This document shows positions 1-11,172 of a stretch of DNA of 64,000 nt, piece after piece (within the stretch, counting starts at the first letter, position 1; each line of letters opens with the position of its first letter). Source of the DNA: Asterias amurensis (Eukaryota; Echinodermata; Asteroidea; Forcipulatida; Asteriidae); the NCBI RefSeq assembly GCF_032118995.1, contig NC_092660.1, positions 4,231,501-4,295,500 of the forward strand. The letters run 5' to 3'. The notes below the pieces were generated by a model that was not told the DNA's origin, ran no database searches, and saw nothing but the letters and a program-made list of their open reading frames with translations. A program made the translations under genes and the position numbers.

Positions 1-277
1 GTAAGACTTTGTTTGTATCAAATACAAATTTCTTTGAGGTTCTATATGCATGAATCATTTCTCAGATTGAAATGTTTTGGGGTGAACAATTATCTGAACT
101 TCTAAGGGAATCCTTTCTCAACAATGTTTACAGCATAAAAAGCTGCAGTGCTTTTCACTGAGTAAAGCTGTTGTGTTGTGGAGTATTTACCAATCTATGA
201 CCCCTACCTTTAATAACCAATACTTATGAGTATTTATTTCTGAAATATTTATTTATATTTATTTATTTTTTGATCAG

Positions 278-613
278 AATTCTACTAAAGAGGGATTTGC
301 GGGTGACACATTTAACTTTAAAGAGGAGACGCCAGCCTTACCCCCTAAGAAGAGTAAAACCACCACGTCATCGTCTAAAGCTTCCACTGCTTCATCAGTG
401 TCCAGTACTACAACCGCCTCCGTCAGTAACGTTGATGCTTTCGCTTCGTTTGGCGGGGAGTCAAAGCCCGATCCGTTTGCTTCCAAGACCTCGACTAGCG
501 ACCCGTTTGGGGGAGATCCATTTGCTGGTTTCGCCGCTCCTGCTTCCACTAATGCCAAGGAGGGAGGAGCTGCCGATCCTTTCGCAAGTTTTGCCGATTT
601 CGGATCGGCCAAG
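278..613 (+). CDS. Exon: DPF-repeat region of the endocytic-type protein
   Basis: The exon is bounded by an acceptor (TTTTTTGATCAG, ends 277) and a donor (AAG|GTAACT, starts 614). It is 336 nt, 112 codons, phase 0-0, open throughout. Its GC content and Ser/Thr/Pro/Ala codon use stand out against AT-rich flanks. Overlapping open frames at 270-617 (+) and 274-612 (-) are shadows of it. Confidence 0.8.
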
Positions 614-3042
614 GTAACTTAATCTAAACTCTTGTTTTTAACTTTCGTTTTGAATTTTAATTGTGTCCCTTCTCTTGCTCTTGACATCAAGCGTCAATAT
701 TCTCTTCTGTTTTTTTTAAACAGCTACTTGAGCTGAAATATATTTTGACGGGAATGGTGTTTAAACTGTGTACAAGTATAATGTATGTCTGGGATTTGAA
801 ACTTTGCATAGTGGGAGTGAAGTCAGGTTAGATTTGTTCATGTGCAAAAGTTTGCAACAAAGCGGCTATACCAATGTCATAACAGAAGGGATAATGTAAC
901 AGAGCTTTCCACAAATCTTTCTGACAACCATTGAAGAAGGGTATTTCAAAGCAAATGCTTTTTTTATAATTGCAAATCTGTTTAATTTTATGTGAACTCA
1001 ATTTCCTTATTGATTGAATCTTTTTTTTAGCAAAGGTCACTTGTCGCTTTCTTTTCAGCTTGTCTTTAAAGCTTATCTCATTTATGTAAATTTGTATTTA
1101 CTGTTGCTATTTTTTAATCTTTGTGTACTCCACTATCCTCTTGAAACTTTCTTCTTTGAATTGGAAGATTTTGTTTTTGTTTTTTGAAATCTTGATTTGA
1201 AATGATCGGATATGTTTTTTCGGAAGAGTTTTATTGTTGGAAGTAAATTGATTTAAAACTATCAACAGGGTAACTCAAACAAAGCTAGCGGTGATGCGTT
1301 TTCCTGGTTAATTGACGACTTCTTCTCCAGTGGAACCAAGAAACAATCCGATCAAGGCGCCGGCAATAAAGAGAACACATCGCCTCTACTGAAGGGAGAC
1401 ATCTTTGCCGGCGATGTTAAAAATGTTTCTTTAGAGGTCACCCCTAAGGGTGCCTCCTCTTGGCCTGAAGAAGACACTTTCTCCAGCAGCAAGGAGAAAA
1501 TGTCTCCCCTAGATGACTCGAGTAAGTCCAGTCAAGGAGTGTCGTTTTCGATGGACGAAGATTTCTCAGGCAGAGGGAAGGAAACTGAAGGTGGCTCAAA
1601 TGAATCGAGCGAAGAGGGATTTCTTGGCAGGTTGGCGAAATCTTCCAGAGTGAAAGTAAGATAACTCACAATGGAAGAAGTCTTCAAATTCATCGGCACT
1701 GTCACCCTACTAACCGGTTTCTTAGCTTAGCACAGGAGAAATAGCCTCCTCCAGAGGGCAAGTAAGATAACTCACAAAGGATGAGAGAGTCTTTATATTC
1801 TCTTCATCCACACCATAACCCATCTAACTGGTTTTCTTAGTTTAGCACAGGAGAAATAGCATCCTCTAGAGTGAAAGTAAGATAACTCACAATGGATGAG
1901 AGAGTCTTTATCTTCACACCATCGACACCATAACTCATCTAACCAAACACCAGTTTCCTTTATAGTTTACCACAGGAGAAAAAGCCTCCTCCAGAGTGAA
2001 AGTAAGATAACTCACAATGGATGAGAGAGTCTTTATCTTCACACCATCGACACCATAACCCATCTAACCAAACACCAGTTTCCTTTATAGTTTACCACAG
2101 GAGAAATAGCCTCCTCCAGAGTGAAAGTAAGATAACTCACAATGGATGAGAGAGTTTATCTTCACACCATCGACACCATAACCCATCTAACCAAACACCA
2201 GTTTCCTTTATAGTTTACCACAGGAGAAATAGCCTCCTCCAGAGTGAAAGTAAGATAACTCACAATGGATGAGAGAGTCTTTATCTTCACACCATCGACA
2301 CCATAACCCATCTAACCAAACACCAGTTTCCTTTGTAGTTTAGCACAAGAGAAATAGCCTCATCCAGAGTGAAAGTAAGACAACTCACAAGGGATGAGAG
2401 AGTTTTTATCTTCACACCATCGACACCGTAACCCATCTAACCAAACACCAGTTTCCTTTGTAGTTTAGCACAAGAGAAATAGCCTCATCCAGAGTGAAAG
2501 TAAGACAACTCACAAGGGATGAGAGAGTTTTTATCTTCACACCATCGACACCGTAACCCATCTCACCTAACACTAGTTTCCTTTATAGTTTACCACAGGA
2601 GAAAAAGCCTCCTCTAGAGTGAAAGTAAGATAACTCACAATGGACGAGAGAGTCTTTATCTTCACTTCATCGACATCATAACCCATCTAATCGGTTTTCT
2701 AAGTTTAGAAAAGGAGAAATAGCATCCTCTAGAGTGAAGTAAGATAACTCACAATGAAAGAGTTTTTATCCTTACTTCTTCATCGACACCGTAACGCATC
2801 TAACCAAACACCGTTTTCTTAGGAAAAACAGCGGCTGTGGAGTCCTCAATAATATGTTCATTTTAAAATTTGAATATTTGTTTCCCTCTATTCTCTTGTC
2901 TCAGTTTGAGGTTGGGGATAGTGCCTGGCCATCACAGGAGGGCGCCAAACAAGACGAGAGTAAATCAACGCCACAGGACCAAGACAAGAGTCAATCAGAC
3001 GGGGTCGCGGTGAAAACTGAAGCCAGCTCATCGGAGGCATAG
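278..3042 (+). CDS. C-terminal part of a DPF-rich endocytic accessory protein (EPS15-like), partial gene
   Basis: Three exons (278-613, 1269-1655, 2905-3042) join in phase 0 and give 286 residues ending in a TAG stop; the 5' part of the gene lies left of the window. The first exon has PALPPKK, then five DPF motifs (one in DPFGGDPF) and FASFADFG. DPF and FxDF are the classical short ligands for the AP2 alpha-adaptin ear. The second exon is acidic and Ser-rich (SWLIDDFF, DIFAGD, SMDEDF). The third is Gln/Asp/Lys/Ser-rich without a domain. Proline-rich PALPPK followed by DPF repeats is like the tail of EPS15/EPS15L1, a clathrin-coated-pit scaffold, but the UIM motifs of EPS15 are absent, so DAB2- or other adaptor-type proteins are alternatives. 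The AP2-ligand character is seen; the gene identity is inference. Confidence 0.6.
1269..1655 (+). CDS. Exon: acidic Ser-rich region of the endocytic-type protein
   Basis: Acceptor AACTATCAACAG ends at 1268; donor GTGAAA|GTAAGA starts at 1656. It is 387 nt, 129 codons, phase 0-0, with no stop in the reading frame. The last ~15 nt of the exon plus the donor are re-copied nine more times in the following intron (see the tandem repeat entry). Confidence 0.75.
1641..2815 (+). repeat. Tandem array (10 units, ~106-126 bp) carrying repeated splice donor
   Basis: The first unit contains the real exon end AGAGTGAAA|GTAAGATAAC. The donor sequence recurs with GT at 1656, 1762, 1876, 2002, 2127, 2250, 2375, 2500, 2625 and 2739. 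Every later unit also has a pyrimidine run ending in TTTACCACAG or TTTAGCACAG, followed by 26 nt and the next donor. Each unit is therefore a 26-nt pseudo-exon with both splice signals. Spacing is ~125 bp in the middle of the array. Confidence 0.9.
2905..3042 (+). CDS. Terminal coding exon of the endocytic-type protein
   Basis: A long pyrimidine tract and CTTGTCTCAG precede FEVGDSAWPSQEG. The exon is open for 45 codons and ends in TAG at 3040-3042. The composition (Asp, Lys, Gln, Ser) continues that of the previous exon, which supports the join in phase 0. The 3' UTR follows; I could not place its end with confidence. Confidence 0.7.
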   Translation, partial: FEVGDSAWPSQEGAKQDESKSTPQDQDKSQSDGVAVKTEASSSEA

Positions 3043-3205
3043 CGCCCTCAATGATGGTAACTTATAATCGTACCAACAGAGGGCGCTGTTTGATTTACTA
3101 TAAATCAGCCCTCACTAGAGGCTGTCAATCAACCACTTTATGTCAGAGGACTTGTATGTATGCCAAATTTGTCTGGAGTGACAGCAGACATTTTGTAAGT
3201 GGTCA

Positions 3206-3592
3206 TTAAAGGCAGTGGACACTATTGGTAATTACTCAAAATAAATATTAGCATAAAACCTTTCTTGGTGACGAGTAATGGGGAGAGGTTGATGGTATAA
3301 AACATTGTGAGAAACGGCTCCCTCTGAAGTGCCATAGTTTTCGAGAAAGAAGTAATTTTCCACGAATTTGATTTTGAGACCTCAGATTTAGAACTTGAGG
3401 TCTCGAAATCAACCATTTGAACGCACACAACTTGGTGTGACTAGGGTGTATTTTTCTTTCATTAATATCTCGCAAGTTCGGTGACCGATTGAGCTCAAAT
3501 TTTCACAGGTTTGTTGTTTTATGCTTATGTTGAGATACATCAACTGTGAAAGCTAGTCTTTGACAATTACTGATAGTGTCCACTGCCTTTAA
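3206..3592 (+). mobile_element. Foldback MITE, family A
   Basis: It begins TTAAAGGCAGTGGACACTAT and ends with the inverted copy ATAGTGTCCACTGCCTTTAA; about 387 bp. The interior contains a palindromic centre (GAGACCTCAGATTTAGAACT and its inverted copy). No credible coding sequence; the open frames on both strands are palindrome shadows. Confidence 0.85.
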
Positions 3593-3939
3593 ATGAGTCG
3601 AGGAGGAATGACAAGCTGAAATCTAAGGTGTCTCATAAATGAGAATTTCACCTTCCAGAGACCCCTTGCATGTGACGTCACAAGACTGAAGACAGCGCCA
3701 TCACTGAGTTCATTGAAGACCTTTGCGTACATGCAGGGCAGGCTTCCATTGTTTGATCACATACAGGGCAACCTTGTCTTCTACCTGGGCGCAATTAAAT
3801 GGAGCTGCCCAGGCACCAAAATCAGCTAAGCACAACAAAACTGTGCTTAGCAGAAAAAGGTAACTCGATAATTTACCATTTCACGTGTACAAAATGTGAC
3901 TGGTATCCTGCTTATTTTTTTCTATAAAGCATCCTCCGA

Positions 3940-4331
3940 TTAAAGGAACCAGTGCCTTGGATTGGTCGAGTTGGTCTTTGAAAAGCGTTTGTAACCGTTT
4001 GTTATAAAATGCATATGATTAGAAAGACATTTTAAAAGTAGAATATAATGATCCACACAAGTATCACTCGAAATTGCGTGGTTTTCCTCTTACCTCGTTG
4101 ACAAACACGGTCGGCCATTTATGGGAGTCGAATTTTTGACTCCCATAAGTGACCAACCGTGTTAGTTCGCAAAGTTAAAGGAAAACCACGTAATTTCGAG
4201 GCAAATATGTGTGGATCATCGTATTCTACTTTTAAAACATCTTTCCAACCATATATGCATTTTATAACAACTGGTTACAAAACGCTTTTTATAGACCAAC
4301 TCGTCCGATCCAAGGCAACGTGTTCCTTTAA
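3940..4331. mobile_element. Full-length palindromic MITE, family B
   Basis: It runs TTAAAGGAACCAGTGCCTTGG to CAAGGCAACGTGTTCCTTTAA. The two halves are inverted copies over nearly the whole length, with the centre at about 4138 (GAATTTTTGACTCCC palindrome). Confidence 0.85.
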
Positions 4332-5979
4332 GCAGCTCCATGAAATTTGTCCAATGGTCTATTTTTAGTTGTACATAATTAAAAATAATTGCCATTTTGA
4401 CCAATACATCCATATGAATCCAATATAAAAGATATCAGATTAGGACGTGTCTTGTGAGGTGTAACTGGTGATGGAGAAACGCAAAATTGAACCGACTGTT
4501 TTTGTTGAGGATATCTAGGGTATAACCTCGCTAGATTAATTCTGCATCTCTCCCTAGTACAAACCCACTATTCAGTGGTAGTCGAATATATAGCAAGACA
4601 GTTCTCTAAAGAACAAAGTCTACATGGCCCACTAGTTTTCTTGTCAATCTTTCTGTTGCTCTAAGAGAAGTAAAAAGCGTCAGCATAACATGTTTTTATT
4701 TCCTATATATGTGTGTAAATGTAAACGCAATGTTGTATCTTTATCCTACTATAATTTTTGTTTCGCCAATGTATTTGGAATGTTTTTTTTGTAATACATG
4801 TTATTCAATTCAAGATATGTGTTTATTAGTACTCCAATTATTCACAGGTGTAAATTTCTGAATGGCCATATTTATTCGGAAGTTGACGTGTAACCTTAGT
4901 GGGGGAATTCAGTGACCTATAATGAAATCACAGTGGATTACACACTTGTAAGTATTTGCTTAGCCATTTTTGAAAGGTGCTTATTTTTCCCGTTACATTG
5001 TAGTTTTTAAGCTGCTAAAGAATCCGTAAAGAATTCGTAAAGAATTTTGCCGGGTTACTTTAAATTTGTATGTCGTGCCTGTCCAATTATTTTGTTGTGA
5101 TCTTGTGGTCGTCAGATTCCATTTCATCAAAGACAGTCAGTCACTTCTACGGTAATTTCCTGTAAATAAGACGCTCTGACCGTCAACAAAAGTCCTCAAA
5201 ATCACTGCGCCTTGTTTACCAGTGCGCTTTATCGGATAGCAATTAAGTTCATTGTGATGATCACTGTGTGAAATCTTACATTTATACTGTAAAATAATGG
5301 GTTTTTTTTTTTTGGGGGGGGGGGGGAATAAAAAGGTACTGGGGTGGATTTCACAAAGAGTTAAGACTATTCTTATCTCGTGTTAGGACCAGTTACTCGT
5401 CCTTACTTAGGAACTAGTCCTTACTCTTTGTGAAATCAACCTGTGGGCATTGACGCTGAGCGCAGGAAGTTACGGTACTTTGGCCATACTCATCACAAAC
5501 AAGTGTTATTAAAATGAGAGTTTTCTTAACCTTGAAGGTGTCATTGTGTTATGAGGCAACATGTATGGCCTACATGTAAATATATTCACCAAGGGTTAAG
5601 GTCGTATTTAAACAGTTGTAGTGGGAAACGTTCACACGGTTTTACTGTAGATGATGTACATGTCAAGGACTTGTTTAACTCTCTTATGAAACTATTCTAA
5701 GTGGAATTACTTTCAGGCTCCCTTGAAAGTACCAAGTGAAAGTACTTTCCAATGCACTTTCCTTTGATTATTGCAACACATTGTTGTCTTTGTTTCACTC
5801 TAGAGGCTAGCTGCATAGATACGACATCTTCTAATCGTCTTATACGTGCCCAGACAACATTTGTCCTTCAAAACATTTTCCAGCTGATGCACCAACCACT
5901 TAACCTCGTTTAATCACATGGTCTGGTGCAGCTGTGCACAGATCTGTCACCAGATCTGGGCCGAATGTCATAGAGCCGC
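4332..5979. other. Intergenic stretch without recognised gene
   Basis: AT-rich, no exon-like open frame. It contains a G-run at 5312-5327 and a small foldback repeat at 5343-5443, whose arms start GTGGATTTCACAAAGAGT. Nothing else is supported. Confidence 0.6.
5343..5443. repeat. Small foldback repeat, family H
   Basis: Arms GATTTCACAAAGAGTTAAGAC and ACTCTTTGTGAAATC are inverted copies around GGACCAGTTACTCGTCC. A closely similar element is at 37866-38012 and a partial one near 41335-41391. Confidence 0.7.
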
Positions 5980-6353
5980 TTAAAGCCATTGGACCCTTTC
6001 GGTACAGAAAAAAAAAAAAAAGTTCACAGATTTACAAATAATTTACAGGGTTTACAGAAGGTAATGGTGAAAGACTTCTCTTGAAATATTAGTCCATGAA
6101 ATGCTTTACTTTTTGAGAAAACGGTAAAGCAATATAAATTCTCGTTAACGAGAATTACGGATTTGTTATAAACACATGTCATGACACGGCGAAACGCGCG
6201 AAAACAGGAGTGGGTTTTCCCGTTATTTTCTCCCGACTCCGATGTCCGATTGAGCCTAAATTTTCACAGGATTGTTATTTTATATATAAGTTGTGATACA
6301 CGAAGTGTGGGACTTGGACAATACTGTTTACCGAAAGTGTATAATGGCTTTAA
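5980..6353 (+). mobile_element. Foldback MITE, family C
   Basis: It begins TTAAAGCCATTGGACCCTTT and ends AAAGTGTATAATGGCTTTAA. The centre is a perfect hairpin ATTCTCGTTAACGAGAAT. Its final TTAA (6350-6353) is also the first TTAA of the next element. Confidence 0.8.
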
Positions 6354-6709
6354 AGGGAAGGTACACATTTTGGTAATTACTCAAAACAAATATTTTTCTT
6401 AAAAACTTACTTGGTAACAAGCATTGGAGAGCTGTTGATAGTATAAAACATTGTGGAAAAACCACTCCCTCTGAAATAATGTACTTTTTGAGAAAGAGGT
6501 AATTTCTCTCTAAAATAATAAAAGACTTCTAGCTAGAAGTCTTTTATTCTTATCTGAAAGCACACAAATTCGTCCAACCAGGGTTCTTGCAACTTCGATG
6601 ACCAATTGAGCCCAAATTTTCACAGGCTTGTTATTTTATGCAAATGTTGAGACACACCAAGTGAGAAGACTGGTCTTTGACAATTACCAAACATGTATCT
6701 TCCCTTTAA
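6350..6709 (+). mobile_element. Foldback MITE, family D
   Basis: It begins TTAAAGGGAAGGTACACATT and ends ATGTATCTTCCCTTTAA. The central hairpin is AAAGACTTCTAGCTAGAAGTCTTT. It shares the internal AATTTTCACAGG/TTGTTATTTTATGCA block with families A and C. Confidence 0.8.
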
Positions 6710-7325
6710 GCAGAAAATATTGCTTGCAAATTTGCCGCTTGACCAAAATAATTATGGTACAAGTCACAGAGTGACACATGGCATGGTGTTTCGGCTGGTA
6801 ACATTATTCTGACAAGCATAACTATATTGTGCTTGCTAATTTTTGTGCGTGGGATCAGCAGCTCTATGAAATTCGGCCAAGTGTATCACCAAACTACACG
6901 CCGCACTAATGATGTCACTTTTGCTCAAAATAACCAGAAGATTGACTAACTTTCAACCACTCATGCAATCACTGCATCAGACCACAGTAGTATAGTATTC
7001 ACGAGGAAAACATAAATTAATGACAATAGCTTGTACGTGAACGTTTGCGTATGCTTAATAATGAAAATGTGACAAATTGTTTGGGATCTGAGAACTTGCA
7101 TGATGTAACTATATCGAGCTTCTATTATTAGCGTTTAAGCGGAGTGCTATTTAACTGCAGGCTGACATAGTTTATCATCCAAAACCTCCATGGGTGATAT
7201 TATTTAAATGGTCAAGAAGTGGGAGGGTTAAAGCTCCAATTTCGCCAAGATGGGAGTTCCATGCATCAGTCACATTTCATACAAAACTGCATGTACATAT
7301 TATATATCAAAGTGCAACCCTGTCC
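6710..7325. other. Intergenic stretch, nothing recognised
   Basis: AT-rich sequence between two foldback elements. No exon-like frame, RNA gene or repeat that I can identify. Confidence 0.5.
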
Positions 7326-7711
7326 TTAAAGGCAGTGGACACTATTGGTAATTACTCAAAATAATTATTAGCATAAAACCTTACTTGGTGACGAGTAATG
7401 GGGAGAGGTTGATGGTATAAAGCATTGTGAGAAACGGCTCCCTCTGAAGTGCCATAGTTTTCAAGAAAGAAGTAATTTTCCACGAATTTGATTTCGAGAC
7501 CTCAGATTTAGAACTTGAGGTCTCGAAATCAACCATCTAAACGCACACAACTTCGTGTGACAAGGGTGTTTTTTCTTTCATTATTATCTCGCAAGTTTGA
7601 TGACCAATTGAGCTCAAATTTTCACAGGTTTGTTATTTTATGCATATGTTGAGACACACCAAATGAGAAGGCTAGTCTTTGACAATTACCAAAAGTGTCC
7701 ACTGCCTTTAA
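7326..7711 (+). mobile_element. Foldback MITE, family A
   Basis: Ends TTAAAGGCAGTGGACACTAT / AAAGTGTCCACTGCCTTTAA, same interior and orientation as the copy at 3206. Confidence 0.85.
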
Positions 7712-8658
7712 AAGAATGTTGACATAACCAAGATGTTGTTGAATGCTTTCAAAAACACTTTAGTTATCAATGTCAGAGAAATTTTCTAACTTTTGAAATC
7801 AACAATCTTGCCCAACAGCACCTTAAATGATTTCTTATTTACTTATGTCGGCGTGACTACTAGGTCTTGTAGATAACAATAAGGTTTATGTTTTATTGTT
7901 TACAATTGTCTTTCTGAGAATGTAAGGTCAAACACAATGTACTGTCACATAAAAAAACACATTCTCAAGACGATGTTACATATTATTTGGGCTGCAATTA
8001 TTTTTTAATCAATTTGGTAAACAATTTTTCCAAAATAATGTAGCTATGTACAAAGATGTTTATTGTAAAGAATTATACTTAATAATTGAAATAATTACCA
8101 TAGAATATACAAGTAACATCTTATTTTATGACACTGGACTTTGATTGTCTAGTAACCTGTGAAATGTATTGTCAAGATGATAATGAAACATGTTCACTTC
8201 AGTGGTACCAGACTAATCAAAGCATCGTCCTTGTGGATAATCCTGGGGCATTTTCCAAACCTCAGTGTAGGCTCAGTCTCCATTTGATGGTCCAGTGGTT
8301 AGACTGCAGGACTTGCAACCACAAGGTTGTGTAGGTTCGAATCCTACCAAGCTTACCGCTGACTTCACAATGACTAGGTGTGTTGGCGTCTAGTTACCGA
8401 TTCACAATTTCTTCATTTGTGCGATGGTATAATCAGACTTTAAACCAATGCTTGTATGAGAGAGAGGGCTGTTGGTGTTTTATATCGTGTGGAAATTTGC
8501 AGAGTTCCCTTGACGTGAAAATCGTCTTAACAAATATAATAACAAACAAACACTGCTCATCAATTTGAAAAGGCCTCAGGAAATTTGTGTCATAATATTA
8601 TTCCACAAACAGTTAACAGTTCAACAAGAACTAAAAATAACCCAGCTTTCTGAAATCT
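7712..8658. other. Intergenic stretch with one SINE head
   Basis: AT-rich, no gene seen. The only recognisable item is the tRNA-like segment at 8286-8350. Confidence 0.5.
8286..8350 (+). repeat. tRNA-derived SINE head
   Basis: Box A-like TGGTCCAGTGG and box B GGTTCGAATCC are spaced as in a tRNA, with a T-arm stem GTAGG/CCTAC. The acceptor stem does not pair well, so this is a SINE or tRNA relic rather than a working tRNA gene. Confidence 0.6.
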
Positions 8659-9042
8659 TTAAAGGAACACGTTGCCTTGGATCGGTCGAGTTGGTCTTTG
8701 AAAAGCGTTCTGTAACCGTTTGTTATAAAATCGGTATGGTAAGATGTTGTAAAAGTAGAATACAATGATCTACACAAAAATGCCTCGAAATTGCGTGGTT
8801 TTCGTTTTACCTCGTCGTCAAACAAGTTCAGCCATTTATGGGAGTCAAATTGATTCCCACAAATGGCCGACTGTGTTAGTTCGCGACGTAAAATGAAAAC
8901 CGTGCAATTTTGAGTGATACGTGTGTGGATCATTATATTCTACTTTTAAAACATCTTTCTAACCATATGCATTTCATAACAAACGGTTTCAAACGCTTTT
9001 CATAGACCAACTCGTCCGATCCGAGGCAACGTGTTCCTTTAA
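8659..9042. mobile_element. Palindromic MITE, family B
   Basis: Runs TTAAAGGAACACGTTGCCTT to GGCAACGTGTTCCTTTAA with the centre near 8852. The arms are inverted copies carrying a few mismatches. Confidence 0.85.
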
Positions 9043-9996
9043 GCAAAACACGGGTAAAGAAAAAATCATATTACCACCTGAGTGAACATCTAAACACTCA
9101 AAATTAAATTTAACATAGTCGCATCATCAACTAACCCCCCCCCTCCCAAACATTGTATGAATATCAAATCTAGTATTTATGTTTTCTGAGAAAAAATGTT
9201 ATGTAACGGCTGCTAATATACAGTATGTAAATTCAGCAATATTGTTATGTGCGGAAAATACTGAAAAATAAAGTTACTGCTGGTAATGAAACACATCACA
9301 TTTTCCCCAGAAAAGTTTATTCATTTTTTAATTTTGAGTTAACCTTATGTTGTTTACTTCCTAATTCTTCTTCGACTTTCTTTCCACTTTTAATAGACCT
9401 GGGGGAGTGTGCAATCATAAAATGTTGCCAAATTGACTTTAATGTTTGCACAAATTCAGGCATGATTGCCAAATGGGGTTTCAAAAGCAAAACTTTCTTT
9501 TCAAGCATCCTCACAATCAGCCTAACAAAGCTCGGTAATACAGTATTTTTAATTTTAAGAATTTTGTATTGAAACTAGAATTTAAAAAGAAGATTGTTCA
9601 AGAAAACAGAAGTCTGTCGACTAGTGTTCTTGTTTTCAATACACAGAGATCTCCAAGACACAATCTTTCTGGAAGAGATGCTCAGGTGCCTTCATCTCAA
9701 TCTCTGATCGACAACTTAAGATTCAAACAATCTTTTTATTTTGCCATGATGCTGTGCCTGGACATCCATCGAGCATACTGGCTTGGAATAGGGCGGACAA
9801 GGCTTACTCTTTTATCCATGGTTTTAGCCTTGGTGTCTCTTTAAAAATTCCCAAAGACTTTAAGATTTTCCAAGTTGAAGTGACCTTTGCAAAATGGCCT
9901 TGCCCTCTTGAAGATGACATTCCAGGCCAGGGCATCACAACATTCTTGTGTCTTTTTATAAAGTTAATCTTTATGATTTGTCCGATTGCCAAGATG
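9043..9996. other. Region downstream of PET100, likely containing its 3' UTR
   Basis: No coding exon seen. On the - strand an AATAAA lies at about 9316-9321, which would be a candidate poly(A) signal about 680 nt beyond the PET100 stop. The 123-aa + strand open frame here overlaps PET100 exon 4 antisense and is rejected. Confidence 0.4.
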
Positions 9997-10116
9997 CTAT
10001 GTCGTTTGAGATGCTCTGGCAATCTCCATCTGGCGAAGACTTTCATCTTCTTGTTGTTTTTGCTTCACAGCTTTTCTTTCTTCCATCCTTGCTCTGAGGT
10101 CATCAAATTCCTTCCG
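9997..10116 (-). CDS. PET100: PET100 exon 4 (terminal)
   Basis: Acceptor ATCAATACAG; 39 codons plus TAG. Encodes a highly charged helix (RKEFDDLRARMEERKAVKQK, then ...) ending ASQTT. The charged helix matches the C-terminus of the family. Confidence 0.9.
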   Translation of the reverse strand, partial: RKEFDDLRARMEERKAVKQKQQEDESLRQMEIARASQTT

Positions 10117-11172
10117 CTGTATTGATAAAAAGAAAGTTGATTAATCCTAAATCCTACTATGTTCAAGCTTGGGTATTGATGGTGGATATAAAAGGAATTT
10201 AATTCACTGGATAGAAGGTAAACTTGTGGAAAGTTGTTAAATGTGTGTCGCAGTGAGAGACGAACAACTCTCCAGGGACTCTTCTGATTCTGTCTCACAG
10301 ACTGTCTGGGGGAGACTCTTCTCGTGCAAGGCTGCTGGCTTCTGGCTGGCTAATGCCCAATGCGGAGTCGTCATAGCAGTAGTCTTTTGAAAGCCGGTAG
10401 TCTCAGGAAAACAGCCAGTTATGCGAGATTCGTTGAGAGAGTACTCATGCTTTCACTGAGACAAACTTTAAGTTTAACGACTTTTTCCACAACTGTAGGC
10501 TGGCAATAAAGAATATTGAGCATGATATAAAATCATATAGAAAAATAAACTTACATGCATTTGGTCTTCCGAAGGATACATTGCTTTCTGCAAAAATAAA
10601 CAAAAAATACATCTGAATCTGAATCTGAATTATATAGTCGGCAAAGCATCCTTTCAGGAAACATAACACCAACTTTTGTTTAGCTTGCGCGTCGCATGAA
10701 TATTTCCAATAGCAAAGAAGAACATTCAGTCGCCATTAATTCTGCGTTATAAATAGTCCTTAGTAGTCAGTGCCTGCAAAATATACACTGCCTTACACAT
10801 TTTATTCAATTGCAATTTTAGAATTCTGAATTATAATATTTAAAAAAAATAAATAAATAAATATTATTCTTTGCTCACCACTTTCTGAGTGACGTATTTC
10901 TCAAAAAGTTCAGTTCTATTGAAACAGTAGAACATTGCAACAGGAAAGAAGACATAGATGCCCATCTGAAACATTCAAAAAGATGAAAAATACAAATTAT
11001 TTTTCAAATTCAATTGACAAAATAATACTCATCGAGTTAATTCACAAATCACATATCGCAACTGGTTAAGGGCACATTCCATGATAATCGCCAATCGGCG
11101 ATCACTGCAGTTTTCAAAGGAAGATAACCTTTATTTACTTACTCGGACAGATTCCAGTTTCCAGCCACCCAT
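9997..11172 (-). CDS. PET100: PET100 homologue, cytochrome c oxidase assembly factor
   Basis: Four - strand exons (11143-11172, 10879-10965, 10555-10587, 9997-10116) join in phase 0 to 89 codons plus TAG, close to the ~73-aa vertebrate protein plus a slightly longer tail. Recognition rests on the N-terminus: MGGWKLESVR, then a hydrophobic span containing FPVAMF (residues 17-22), then an ELFEKY-like acidic stretch, YPSED (residues 43-47, compare PPE in vertebrates) and a charged coiled-coil tail rich in E, K, R and Q. In this family the hydrophobic segment anchors the protein in the mitochondrial inner membrane, where it acts in complex IV biogenesis. All splice sites are GT/AG. The gene looks intact. 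Confidence 0.9.
10555..10587 (-). CDS. PET100: PET100 exon 3
   Basis: 33-nt exon between TTATTTTTGCAG and GTAAGTTT, encoding KAMYPSEDQMH. Phase 0-0. Confidence 0.85.
10879..10965 (-). CDS. PET100: PET100 exon 2 (membrane segment)
   Basis: Acceptor GTTTCAG, donor GTGAGC. 29 codons starting MGIYVFFPVAMFYCF, the inner-membrane helix, then RTELFEKY. Phase 0-0. Confidence 0.9.
11143..11172 (-). CDS. PET100: PET100 exon 1 (start codon)
   Basis: ATG at 11172-11170 begins MGGWKLESVR. The donor GTAAGTAAA follows directly. The exon carries only ten codons, as expected for the short matrix-side N-terminus. Confidence 0.85.

Noticed and set aside
270-617. Open frames of 115 aa (+) and 112 aa (-) over the DPF exon
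   Set aside because: Only the frame starting at 278 has both splice sites, conserved DPF motifs and continuity with the next exons; the others are shadows.
3222-3475. Similar small proteins repeated around the window (for example 3222, 16380, 17512, 33512, 4159, 29610, 39325)
   Set aside because: They are translations of family A and B palindromic elements, open on both strands because of the inverted structure.
8286-8350. A functional tRNA gene
   Set aside because: Boxes A and B are present but the acceptor stem does not pair; SINE-type relic is more likely.
9754-10125. 123-aa open frame on the + strand
   Set aside because: It is antisense to PET100 exon 4 and its 3' UTR.
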